From Papaver somniferum (taxonomy: Eukaryota; Streptophyta; Magnoliopsida; Ranunculales; Papaveraceae): a stretch of DNA of 64,000 nt. Positions within the stretch are counted from its first letter, which is position 1; each line of letters begins with the position of its first letter. The position numbers and the translations under genes were made by a program. This document shows, piece after piece, positions 11,048 through 20,252 of this stretch. Location: assembly GCF_003573695.1 (NCBI RefSeq), contig NW_020621936.1, positions 434,001 to 498,000 of the forward strand. The letters are read 5' to 3'. The notes under the pieces were generated by a model that saw only the letters and a list, made by a program, of their open reading frames with translations, did no database searches and was not told the DNA's origin.

Positions 11048-12648
11048 TAATATACTAGATGACTACTTCAGCAGTGGTGGGACGACCAAAGTAGGGGCTT
11101 GTTTTTGGTGACACAATTTGTAACAGTTTTTGTAACAATATCTGTAACAGGAATTTTATAACATTTATAAGCGTTATATTCTTATAACACTTATATTGTA
11201 ACAATTGTGTAACATCTTTTGTAACATTTCTGTAACAATTTTAGATCTGATGGCTGAATTTTGTTGGCAATCAACGATCAAGATTAAAACTGAAAGTTTA
11301 GGTGACGGTTTTTTGACCATTTTCATGTCGTATTAGCTGTCGATTGGGTCGACTTCCATTTGTTTTCACCGCTCCTAACCGTAGTAGTCGGGGACGATAA
11401 CTCTCCGATTGTTGACTCAATTTCGAGAAAAAAACGACCAATACCCATTCAATTGAATCGATTAACAATGAAAAAAAGCGTTGCAAGCAATGCATTTTTA
11501 GGCCCCATAATGACAGTATTGAAGGGACTCCCTTCGGTCGTCCCGATGATGACCATTGGACTGATTGAAGTATCTTAGAAACACCGAGGCTTGAGCACTA
11601 AAAGGCGCATGAATACCCTTTACTTTGATGCGCCTTTTAGAAACAGTACCGCTGCATAAATCAACTAACCTTTCTCCAAACAACCATTAAAAAGGGCTTG
11701 TATCTAGAGCTACTTAGAATGTCTTTCTTAAGAAAGGGTCGAAATTCATTGACACAAGTAAGAAGTTTGAATACATGACTTGGTTCTCATTTTCACGGGT
11801 TTGATCGAGATTTGAATAATCCCTTTTGAACTTCTTTTTAAGGGATTATAGACAAAGACCTGGTAATTCAACGACCATCCTTTTTTTTAGTGCCTTCTTT
11901 GAAAATCCTCTCGTGATATTTTTTGATTAGGACTTCATATCGTAATTTCATTAAAAAGCATCGTTATGGTCAATAAAGACTAAAGGCCTCTGTGTGGATT
12001 AGCATAATCCTCTACTTAATTCCTCATAATAGTCGCACATACACCTCGACAAACTTGTACTTTTGATGTTAAATGACCTTCACACAATCTTTCTCTTGAA
12101 AACCAAGGGTGTTTTTTTTAAGCATAATTAGGTAAAACAAAATAGACAAGATAACAGTATGCAAAGGAGCTCCAGTTCGAATTAGCAAGCCTGGACTCTG
12201 GAATTGCTTTTTCCAAGTGGTATCCCCTTATGAGAGAGAACATGACCCATCTGCATATCATATTAATTAATTCATTCAAAATACTCTATGTATTGCACGT
12301 GTCGATTTTAAACTGATGATTACAAAACATAATCACCGCATGTAAAAAGGTCCCCGTCTTTTTACAAAGTGGGACACAACCACCACAAAATGTCCGTAAG
12401 ATTGTGACCGCTCCCAAGGCTGTAAGTGGCATGTTACTCGGTTATTCTTACCAGATGTCACCGGTTTCTTCCTAATAAAATCTTTGTATAATGGATCTTG
12501 CAAAAAGATTTAACAAGTGGTGGGTATTTGTTTTGATAACCCTAAATTTTTTCGACCTGGGTAGATTTCTTGGCTGGGAAAACTTTCGCCTAAATGTAGC
12601 ACCTGCATGCTCTAAAGCGAAATTACCGGGCTTATCATCTACACCATA
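11048..12648. other. Gene-free stretch with short-repeat cluster and hairpin
   Basis: No gene is supported. 11110-11250 holds about ten copies of the octamer TTGTAACA or close variants. 11598-11640 is a perfect 13-bp hairpin (separate entry). Opposed 70-aa open frames at 12472-12703 overlap on both strands and have no recognisable domain. The minus one (ending ...THHLLNLFARSIIQRFY) has gene-like composition but no identity. Confidence 0.3.
11598..11640. repeat. Perfect 13-bp stem hairpin
   Basis: CTAAAAGGCGCAT (11598-11610) is exactly complementary to ATGCGCCTTTTAG (11628-11640), with a 17-nt loop. The GC-bearing arms stand out from the AT-rich surroundings, so the match is unlikely to be compositional noise. 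No neighbouring gene explains it. Confidence 0.75.
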
Positions 12649-13381
12649 TAGTCGAATCTCGATAAATGAATGTCCTCGGGGCAACGAAAAAATATTCGTT
12701 TAGCGGGTTATTTATTTATCGATAAATGAATAAAAATAAATGAATATTTTATTCATTTAGACAATATTTTCTCAATTAAGAAGTTAAATTGTATAGGAGA
12801 AAATGTACAAGTATATCAGAAAATGGTCAATTAGAAGAAGAAATCCAAAGATTAATTGATGTCATTTCTAATTTACGTTATAGAAATGTGATCTTTTGAA
12901 CTATCCTAACGAGAATGATGCAGTTATGGAGTTTCCAACAGACGAAGAAATTATTGAGTCAGTAATGAATAATGAGAATGATAATGAACCAGATGATAGT
13001 ACCATCGTACCAAATGTGTCATGTAAATATGCTTTTAAAGCGATGGTCACTTTAAAAAATTACTTGCTACAACACGAGCAAAATATTCCAGAAATTGTGC
13101 AAGCATTGCATAAAATTAAGGATACGATGCATTTTGGTTTGGATGGAAGAAAAAGACAATCAACCATAGATGATTTTTTTTGAGTTCACTCCTACATATA
13201 TTTTTATGTAAAACTTTCTGATTATGTATTTTGGTTTATATATATATATATATTTATATATAATTCAGTGATTATTCATTTATATTTTTATAGGGCCTTT
13301 AAAGATCCAATTCTTTTTATTCATTAATGCATTAAGCGAGGTTATTCATTTATCGAACATTCGTTTATCGAGGTTCAACTG
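12649..13381 (+). mobile_element. Deleted pogo/Tigger-like (Tc1/mariner superfamily) element
   Basis: The left end reads TAGTCGAATCTCGATAAATG (12649 on). The right end, reverse complemented from 13381, reads CAGTTGAACCTCGATAAACG. Both are followed by further alignable AT-rich repeats with 'ttcgttta'/'ttcattta' phrases. The dinucleotide TA flanks both ends (12647-12648 and 13382-13383), the target site used by this superfamily. Only 733 bp remain, holding a C-terminal transposase remnant. Confidence 0.75.
12780..13183 (+). pseudogene. Tigger-like transposase C-terminal remnant
   Basis: A coding remnant begins around 12825 (EEIQRLIDVISNLRYRN) and, after an in-frame break near 12897, continues as the 95-residue frame at 12896-13183, containing NYPNENDAVMEFPTDEEIIE and ending QSTIDDFF. 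Position and composition fit the tail of plant pogo/Tigger transposases (DDE family). The DNA-binding and catalytic domains are missing, so it encodes no active enzyme. The family assignment relies on the TIRs and TA target as much as on the protein. Confidence 0.55.
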
Positions 13382-13450
13382 TATTGGCATTATTTAATTT
13401 AAAGATATTTTTTTGACCAGTCAATTAAATAATCTTTGAATTGAAAAGAA

Positions 13451-13531
13451 ATGAAAATAGAACTCAAGATTGCTAACATGGTTAGGTATAAAAAAAACTA
13501 AGATAAGGTGTTGTCATGTAGAATTGAAAAC
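13451..13531 (+). repeat. Left long direct repeat flanking LINE
   Basis: This ~81-bp segment ('agaactcaagattgctaaca'... 'taagataaggtgttgtcatg') recurs, diverged and with a small insertion, at 16576-16659 immediately after the LINE tail. It is much longer than a typical LINE target-site duplication. Confidence 0.7.
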
Positions 13532-16500
13532 AAGTGATAAAACATCTTTTTGTTATCCAAAAGAAGAAAAAGAACCAGATTGCGCCAATCAAGTCCCCTG
13601 AAAGTAAATGGATTACTGATAACTATGAAGTTGTGAACTTCTTAGTGACTCATTTTTCTAATCTTTTCAAGAGAGACTCTGATGAAGATAAGTTCCAAAT
13701 TCAGTTTCAAGCTACCTCGAGAATAGACAGCTCTACCAACAATTTCCAAGATCCCTACCAGTGCAGAAGTGTGGACTGCTATTAAGAGAATGAAAAGTCT
13801 AAAGTCGCATGGACTGGATGGGATGCCTACTCTCTTTTACAAAAGATGTTGGGAGCTCATCGATTAAAGACTGTTTCAGAACTGCCTCTTTACCTACAGG
13901 TTTGAATCACACGAACATCGTTCTGATTCCTAAAGTAAAGAATCCCATGCTACCCTCTGACTATAGACCCATTGCTCTTACCAATATTTTGTATAAAGTA
14001 GTTACGAAAATCCTAGCTCAAAGACTAAAAACTCATCTTAACGATTTAGTCGATACTTCTCAATCTGCGTTCATCCCGGTAGACTCATCAATGATAATAT
14101 TGTGACAGCTAAAGAAATCCTGCATTCCATGTCTACATCTAGATCTATTATAGGAGCTTTTGTTAAAGATTGATATTAGCAAAGATTACGATATAAAATC
14201 AGTTGGCGGTTTCCAAGTCATTGTCTTAGGAGTTTCGGCATTATTGGCAAAACTCATGATCTCATCATGAAATGCATTTCTACAACATCCTTCTCTATAG
14301 TGGTCAATGGTCATGCTAAGAGGTATTTTGTAAGTGAAAGAGGGTTGAGACAAGGTTGTCCCTTGTCCCCCTACTTATTCATTTTATGATCTCAAGGCCT
14401 TTCTTGGTTAATGAGAACCATGGAAAACAATACCCTTTACAATGGTTAAAAGTTGTGCAAGAATGCTCATGTCATATCACGCCTCATGTTCGCATACAAC
14501 ATCTTTCTATTTGGAACATTAGATAACAAGACAGTGCAGACTTTACTTAAGATTCTTCATACCTATGTTGGCTGGTCTGGTCAAAAAGTGAATATGCAAA
14601 AGTCTGATGTCCTGTTTAGCAAAGGTGTTACGGAGGAAAGAAGAATTGAAGTGGCTAGAATTCTGGGAGTAAAACAAATGGAGATCAGTGACAAATACCT
14701 TGGGCATCCACTCCTTAAACTTGGTCACCAAAATGCCTCTTTTGAATTTCTTAATGATAAGTTTAACACGAAACTTGCAGGGTGAAAGGGATGTCATCTA
14801 TCTCATGCTGGGAGAACTATTTTAATAAAGTCTGTCTTGGGACTTATTACTCCTTATTACATGGCCACTTTCGCATCCCTAAGAAGACGGTGGACGCTCT
14901 GAACAGAATAGTAAGAAACTTTTGGTGGGTACACGACAGAGATACTAAGAAGATGTATTTTATTAGATGGAATCAGTTTGGGCTCTCAAAAGACCAAGGG
15001 GGATTAGGGATTCGCTCTTTGCAGAATTTGAATAAAGCAATGATTGCGAAATTGATCCGGAAATTTCTTGAAGAACCCAACTGCCCTTGGGCTAGAATGA
15101 TAGAAGCAAAGTATCTGAAGAATGGAAATTTCTGGGATGCAAAAAAACCAACCAATTGTTCTTCCACATGGAGTGTTATGCTGAAATGTAGAGATGATAT
15201 GAGAGAAGGGTGATGTTGGAGAGTAGGGAATGAGGCAAATATCAACATTTGGGTTGACCCCTATGTTTCAAATTCACCAAAGAAGTCGCCGAAAAGAAGA
15301 AGCAATATTCAGACTGATCTGACAATGGTGAAAGATTTGATTATTCATGATGAACACAGATGGGAATGCAGACAAGTTGAAGCAGCTATATACTGAAGTT
15401 ATGAAGATCATGGAAATTCATTTGTCGACTGATGCTAACATCCAGAGGGACAAATTGCTTTGGACTCCGCACCCTACAGGTGAATTCTCTACTAAATCCT
15501 ATCAAAAGACTCTAACTGACATACAACCTAGTAGCTCTTCAATCTCTGAATTTCCTTGGAAGAGATTATGGAGAGTGCACAATATTGCTCCCAAAATCCA
15601 GCTGTTTATTTGGAGGGTCCTCAAGAATGGGATTTCGGTGAATGGTAATATGATGAGACATATACAGGGTGTTAATGGTGATTGCAGATTCTATAACAGA
15701 GATATAGAGAATGTTGACCACTTAACAGGGTCCGCAAGATATTCTTTTTGCTTCTCCTATGAATCTCAGAACCGGCTTAACACCAAATGATTCTCTGCAA
15801 GATTATATAGATAGGTGGCTTAATGAAGGGTGGTGACTATTGTAAGATGGAGATGGGTGCATTCCTTTTCTGGGCCATCTAGAAGGCCAGAAACAACATC
15901 ATATTCAATGGAGGCAGCTTCAATATTTAGTCCATTCTCAAAGAATCCATGTACTTGTACAATCTTGAGGCCAACACTGATGAGACCAAGCACATACCCA
16001 CTGAAACAAATATTTTAGAATCTCAAAAGGATAAGTGGGAACCTCCTCCTCCTAACCTAACATGATCAAGGTTAATTTTGATGGTGTTGCTGGGGTTAAG
16101 GGCTTTGCTTGCAGTGTTGCTGCAAGATACAGTAAAGCTGAGTTTCAAGGTTGTCAAAGCAGAGTTTTAAATTCTCCAACGCTGTCGAAGCTGAAGCTTA
16201 TGGGGTCTTACTCGTCACAGATTTGGTTGTCAATAAAGGATGGAGGGATATTGTGATTGAAGAAGATGCTCTTGTCATTATAAACACTTTGAAGTACAGA
16301 CATCTCCCTTTCCCATGGTGCTTTCAGTACACAATTAACAGAATCAAATAGAACTTGGTGAAGTTTAACTCCGTTGAATTTGGTTTTGTCAAAAAGGGGG
16401 CCAATAATGTGGCTCATTCCTTAGCAGCTTACGATGTTTCTTCCCGTACGTCTGATGTGTGGTTATCTTCTCCTCATTCTTGTATTTATCCTCTCATTGA

Positions 16501-16575
16501 GAGCGAAGATTCTTTTGTTCTGTAGGTTTTTTCTTTTTCTTTTTTGTGGCCTTTCAAAAAAATAAATAAAAATAA
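13532..16575 (+). mobile_element. 5'-truncated L1-type LINE
   Basis: A run of fragments in reverse transcriptase, zinc-binding and RNase H order on the plus strand ends at a T-rich/A-rich tail (16525-16577, 'aaaaaaataaataaaaataa'). The element starts inside the region between endonuclease and reverse transcriptase, so ORF1 and the endonuclease are missing. That is typical of incomplete target-primed reverse transcription. Confidence 0.85.
13534..16524 (+). pseudogene. LINE reverse transcriptase/RNase H pseudogene
   Basis: Reverse transcriptase copies the element RNA into DNA at the target site. Readable pieces are: pre-RT linker (WITDNYEVVNFLVTHFSNLF, 13610s); RT motifs NIVLIPKVKNP and DYRPIALTNILYKVVTKILA (13910-14040); SQSAFIP; a decayed LLKID segment near 14160; LRQGCPLSPYLFI near 14350; and the catalytic box at 14480, which reads LMFAYNIFLFG where FADD is expected, so both catalytic Asp residues are gone. 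Then come the post-RT region (HPTGEFSTKSY..., KIQLFIWRVLKNGI, 15470-15640) and a plant LINE-type RNase H (VNFDGVAGVKGFACSVAARY to VAHSLAAYDVSS, 16068-16440). Multiple stops and frame changes make it inactive. Confidence 0.9.
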
Positions 16576-16659
16576 ATGATAACAGAACTCAAGATTGTTA
16601 ATAGTGTTAGCAAATTAGTTATAAGATAATTAAGATAAGGCGTTGTCATATAAGAAAAC
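16576..16659 (+). repeat. Right long direct repeat flanking LINE
   Basis: Partner of 13451-13531. It keeps 'agaactcaagattgttaa' and 'taagataaggcgttgtcat', with a ~4-bp insertion and scattered substitutions. Confidence 0.7.
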
Positions 16660-17019
16660 CAGGTTTTGTCATGGGCTTGGTACACCCCATTGACTTATAA
16701 AAAAAAAATCTTGGTACACCTCCACCTAACACGGTAGTAGGGGTGAGCATTTTGTCCATGAATTTGACTGGGATCAACTGTATTTCTTGCGGATGGTTGC
16801 CCAGTCCATTCGTTAATGGATTAGATACGAATGAATTTTTTGGAATCCAATGGATTACGGATCGGGACCGGATGGAATATTGAAAATCCGTTGGACATCT
16901 AAATCCATCAAATTAGGGGCATTTGTATAATTTTAGAAAATACTATGGATAGTTAAGAAATTTTTAATGTGTTTCCTTGAGGTGTTGTCCATGTCACTTT
17001 TATATTTATATACATACAG

Positions 17020-17294
17020 TGTAATGACCCGTCCCTCCACCGATACTGTCCCCACTTAACCACTACGGTTATCCGCCAGTGTGGAGTTTTCAATGGGCAT
17101 CGCTGCGATAATCCAGCAGAAACTTCCCGGATGGTCACCCATCCCTGGATTACTCCCGCTCGAGCACGCTTAACTGCAGAGTTCTCTGCCAACTCTGGAG
17201 CCAATTGTGCTGAAAAGGTCTCGGTGTTAGGGAAGGACAAACCATTACTTATATTCCATTCGGCGAACCCTACCTGCCGAATCGGGGTATTACA
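17020..17294 (-). repeat. Cassandra 3' LTR (copy A)
   Basis: In minus orientation it starts TGTAATACCCCG (at 17294) and ends GGTCATTACA (at 17020), giving TGTAAT/ATTACA termini and 275 bp, the usual size. A purine-rich AAGGTGGTGGAAT, a likely polypurine tract, precedes its start. It contains the 5S-like segment 17121-17190. Confidence 0.8.
17121..17190 (-). ncRNA. 5S-rRNA-like segment A (LTR-embedded)
   Basis: On the minus strand it keeps the conserved plant 5S region: CAGTTAAGCGTGCTCGAGC, then GGGATGGGTGACC, then GGGAAGTT. This covers the pol III internal control region. It is part of a retrotransposon LTR and not a ribosomal 5S gene: the 5' ~45 bases and the 3' end of true 5S RNA are missing. 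Confidence 0.75.
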
Positions 17295-17435
17295 ATTCCA
17301 CCACCTTAAATTGAAGCCGTCCTCGGCTCCGAAATATATTTTCAAGCCCAGATTTCCGACGTTCCCTGCCCTTCATGAGAAGCACCTGGACCAACCTCGT
17401 CCAGCGTATCTTCCTACCCTCGGCAGGTGAACTGT

Positions 17436-17454
17436 CGTCGGCTCTGATACCATT
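17436..17454 (-). other. Primer-binding site for initiator Met tRNA
   Basis: Immediately downstream of LTR B in minus orientation the sequence reads TGGTATCAGAGCC, separated from the LTR end by two bases. This is complementary to the 3' end of plant initiator methionine tRNA (ending GGCTCTGATACCA), the primer used by Cassandra and many Copia elements. It fixes the transcription direction of the 17020-17.7 kb part as minus. Confidence 0.85.
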
Positions 17455-17745
17455 TGTAATGATCCGTCCCTCCACCGATACTGTCTGCACTTAGCCACTT
17501 CGGTTATCCGGCAATATGGGGTTTTCAACGGGCATCGCTGCGGTCGTCCAGCAGCAACTTCCCATGAGGTCACCCATCCCTGGATTCTCCCGCCCAAGCA
17601 CGCTTAACTGCGGAGTTTTCTACCAACTCTGGAGCCAAATGTGCTGAAAAGGCCTCGGTGTAATGTAGACGTTCCTTGTCTCCTTTGAGAGCAGTATCTG
17701 GCATAATCACCCAACATACTCCCCTTCTCTGACCATCTGCGCCAC
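17455..17745 (-). repeat. Cassandra 5' LTR (copy B), mosaic
   Basis: Its outer end begins TGTAATGATCCGTCC at 17455, matching LTR A. Beyond 17662 it departs from A and carries a segment (ggagacaaggaacgtctac on the minus strand) shared, inverted, with copy D at 18020-18095. The 5S-like segment is at 17556-17622 on the minus strand. Confidence 0.7.
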
Positions 17746-17749
17746 TTGT

Positions 17750-17985
17750 TGTGTGCCGAATGGAATATAAGTAATGGTTTGGCATTTCCTAACACCGAGG
17801 CCTGATGGGTACACTTGACTGAGTTGTGGGGAAAAACTTCTCAGTTAAGCGTGCTCGGCCGGGAGTAGTCACATGATGGGTGACCTCTCGGGAAGCTGCT
17901 GCTGGATATCCGCAGTAGTGTCGTTAAAAATTCCACACTGCTGGATAACAGCAGTGGGTAAGTGGGAACAATATCGGTGTTAGTT
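17750..17985 (+). repeat. Cassandra LTR part (copy C), + orientation
   Basis: It starts with the LTR A-type segment 'gccgaatggaatataagtaa' and 'cctaacaccgagg', then a diverged 5S-like block at 17834-17896 (CTCAGTTAAGCGTGCTCGGC ... GATGGGTGACC). It ends without a clean terminus near 17985, where copy D begins. Confidence 0.65.
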
Positions 17986-17989
17986 GGGA

Positions 17990-18292
17990 TACAATTAGGG
18001 GTCGTTCTCTTGTGCTCGGTTGGGGAAGTATGCTGGGTGATTATGCCAGATACCGCTCTCAAAGGAGACAAGGAACGTCTACATTATACCGAGGCCTTTT
18101 CAGCACATTTGGCTCCAGAGTTGGCAGAAAACTCCGCAGTTAAGTGTGCTCGTGCTGGAGCAATTCAGGGATGGTGACCTCCTGGGAAGTTGCTGCTGGA
18201 CGACCGCAGCGATGCCCGTTGAAAACCCCAGACTGCCGGATAACCGCAGTGGCTAAGTGGGGACAGTGTCGATTGAGGGGCGGGTCATTACA
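17990..18292 (+). repeat. Cassandra LTR (copy D), + orientation
   Basis: About 300 bp, ending GGTCATTACA at 18292 next to the TSD. Its 5S-like block is 18127-18190 (ACTCCGCAGTTAAGTGTGCT ... GGTGACCTCCTGGGAAGT). From 18020 on it is an inverted copy of B (17455-17742), so the centre of the element can fold into a long stem with copy C in the loop. Confidence 0.7.
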
Positions 18293-18382
18293 TACAGAGT
18301 GTGTAGGTTTTATAAGAAATCATTTATGTTGGCTTTATTTCTTTATCATAAATGTAACTAAATTAAATTTATTGGATTATCC

Positions 18383-19096
18383 TAGGGGTGTAAATAATAC
18401 CCGAAAATAATACTCGGCCTGCCTGTAACCGCCCGAGCCCGCATGTACTCGAAGTATCCCAAAGCTTGTTATGGCCCGTCATGGGCCATCCGGCCTGGCC
18501 TGGATTAATTTATTGGGCGGTCTCTGGCTTTGCAATTAATTATGATGCCCGCCCTGGTGCCCGACCGGAAATCCTTCTATGTGCCATTAATCATTTAATA
18601 TCCTCTTAAAAAGACTTAAAAGTTACAATTTTATAATTGTCAATTTTGTGTCAAGAAAAATAAAATATATAGTTGTTTTTACTTATAATTAACCTTTTCA
18701 AAACATTAATGGTAATGTATTTTCTTATTAGAAAGTTTATTGTACTCTAATTAATTATTTATTATAGGCTAAAATTAAAAATTTGTCATTGTAATTTAAA
18801 TATAAAATAATATTATCACTTACGTTATGCAATGTTAGAAAGGAAAGGATATTGTATTAAAAATAAATAAATTTAATACAGTTCATTTGAAAATTTAAAC
18901 TTTTAAAAAAAAGAAAAAATATTCAAAATAGTGGCCTGTCCGGCACGATCTGGCCTGCACGTATAAAAAGCGGGCTTTGGACGGTCTTTGGGTAGCAAAT
19001 TATCTACTTTTTCCCGGCCTTCCCGGCCTGAATTTGTTTACGGGCTCACAAAATATTAAACCTGGTCTGCCCGGCCTGCCCGAATTTACACCCCTA
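18383..19096. mobile_element. Inner non-autonomous hAT element with perfect 8-bp TSD
   Basis: The 714-bp element has a TIR TAGGGGTGTAAAT at both ends (18383 on; reverse complement ending 19096). The 8-bp TSD GATTATCC is identical at 18375-18382 and 19097-19104. The inner part is rich in 'cccggcctgcc' blocks near both ends (sub-terminal repeats, probable transposase-binding sites) around an AT-rich core. No coding capacity. Confidence 0.92.
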
Positions 19097-19429
19097 GATT
19101 ATCCATATCCAATTAGTCTATTCATGCATTCATCGAAGGCAAAACCCATTGGATGTGGATAAGGTGAAAACCGGCCCATGCTCACCACTACATGGTACCC
19201 CCTATTAAAGGCTCTTGAATACAACTAGTTGGATCTGAAGGAGCGACTAAAAGAAACAATCATTAGAGCAAAGAATTAGAGCAAAGAATTAGAAGAAAAC
19301 ATGCTACACTAAGAGCAACCACAGTCATGAAACGGGCCAAATACCAAAAGCCAGACTAAAAGCCAAAAAAATTTGGTATTCTGTGTGTTCAAGCACAATG
19401 GGAGTAGACCAAAATTTGGTGAAGCGTAA

Positions 19430-19680
19430 CTTATACCCACGCTTGATGCGGGACGGAACTTATATCCACGTTTCTTGATGAAGCGTGTTTATAATATGCG
19501 TCTGAATGAAACGGAGGTATAATGCGCGCTTGATTGAGACGTAGGTATAATTTACGCCGGACAAGGGACGGAGATGGAAAGTGCGTTTGGTGGGACGGAG
19601 ATAGAAATTGCGTCTGGATGGGACGGAGATATAAAGTGCGTCTGGGTGGGACGGAGATACAAAATGCACCTGGTGAGATG
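19430..19680 (+). repeat. Tandem ~25-30-bp GGGACGGAGATA repeats
   Basis: About eight degenerate units with the core 'gtgcgtctgggtgggacgga' and 'gatayaaa', becoming more regular toward 19680. Part of the 19313-20249 MITE. Confidence 0.75.
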
Positions 19681-19749
19681 TGTTTAATTAGTGGGTTTGA
19701 TTAGTAATTGCTAAAATGTTATTAGGTATAATCATGTAATGCCCCACAG

Positions 19750-19905
19750 TTCATTGACTAAAGTGTTTAGAACAATTTGTTAAAGTGTTTAGAACAAATT
19801 GCTAAAGTGTTTAGAACAGACGCACATTAAAACAGAGTCCCAACTAGGCGCACATTAAAACAGCGCCCCAACCAGGCGCACATTAAAACAGCGTCCCATT
19901 GGGAC
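19750..19905 (+). repeat. Two adjoining short tandem arrays
   Basis: Three copies of 'aaagtgtttagaacaaattg' (~23 bp) are followed by three copies of 'aggcgcacattaaaacagcg' plus 'tccca' (~26 bp). Both arrays lie inside the MITE. Confidence 0.8.
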
Positions 19906-20252
19906 TTATAATACAATTACGCTCGGTCTGGGGCGTATGTATTACATCCGTTTGGTCCGGCGGTGTTTATAAATACGCCTCATTCATACGTTCTTTATAC
20001 ATCCGTCCCAATATCATGCGTTCTTTATACATACGCCCGGTGTGAAGCGCTCACTATACTCCCGTCTGGATTCATACGCTCATAATAACCCCGTCCCACT
20101 ATAACTGATTTTAGTCTGGGTCGGCGACCAGATTTGGTCCCAAACCCTAATTATCTCGACTAAATATAGTTTTAGTCCGTTCCATTACGGCTGGTTTTGA
20201 GACCAAATTTGGGTATAGTCCCCAAATTTGGTCGTGAATGTGGATGCTCTAA

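Larger units (their letters stand above)
17020..18292. mobile_element. Rearranged Cassandra-type TRIM with inverted outer ends
   Basis: Cassandra elements are short non-autonomous LTR retrotransposons whose LTRs carry a 5S-rRNA-like sequence with pol III internal promoter boxes. Here two LTRs (17020-17294 and from 17455) lie on the minus strand, separated by a 160-bp internal region with a primer-binding site. Two further LTR parts follow on the plus strand (about 17750-17985 and 17990-18292). Both outer ends are the same LTR 3' terminus: TGTAATGACC at 17020 and GGTCATTACA ending at 18292. A perfect 5-bp TSD, TACAG, flanks the whole unit (17015-17019 and 18293-18297). The unit therefore appears to have integrated already inverted, rather than being two separate insertions. 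Confidence 0.85.
16738..19190. mobile_element. Outer hAT-like non-autonomous element hosting two insertions
   Basis: The ends TAGGGGTGAGCA (16738) and, reversed, TAGTGGTGAGCA (19190) differ at one of 12 positions. Flanking 8-mers CACGGTAG (16730-16737) and CATGGTAC (19191-19198) match at 6 of 8, consistent with an old hAT TSD. Removing the two inserted elements (17020-18292 and 18383-19096) leaves a ~470-bp noncoding MITE-like element with 'ccaatggat' repeats. No transposase is present. Confidence 0.6.
19313..20249. mobile_element. Harbinger-like MITE built of tandem repeats
   Basis: The ends GAGCAACCACAGTCATGA (19313) and, reversed, GAGCATCCACATTCACGA (20249) are flanked by TAA at 19310-19312 and 20250-20252, the 3-bp target type of PIF/Harbinger elements. 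Both sub-termini carry 'ccaaatttgg'-type blocks. No coding. The interior is a chain of short tandem repeats (separate entries). Confidence 0.75.

Noticed and set aside
12472..12703. Two 70-aa frames antisense to one another
   Set aside because: Antisense overlap and no family; the right edge runs into the Tigger TIR.
17131..18177. Open frames of 60-130 aa across 17.0-18.3 kb on both strands
   Set aside because: They fall inside the 5S-like LTR copies; similar 'proteins' recur only because the DNA repeats. No domain.
17121..18190. Genuine 5S rRNA gene cluster
   Set aside because: Only the central/3' control region of 5S is conserved, each block is embedded in a 275-300-bp LTR with TG/CA ends, and there is a tRNA primer-binding site; Cassandra explains all of this.
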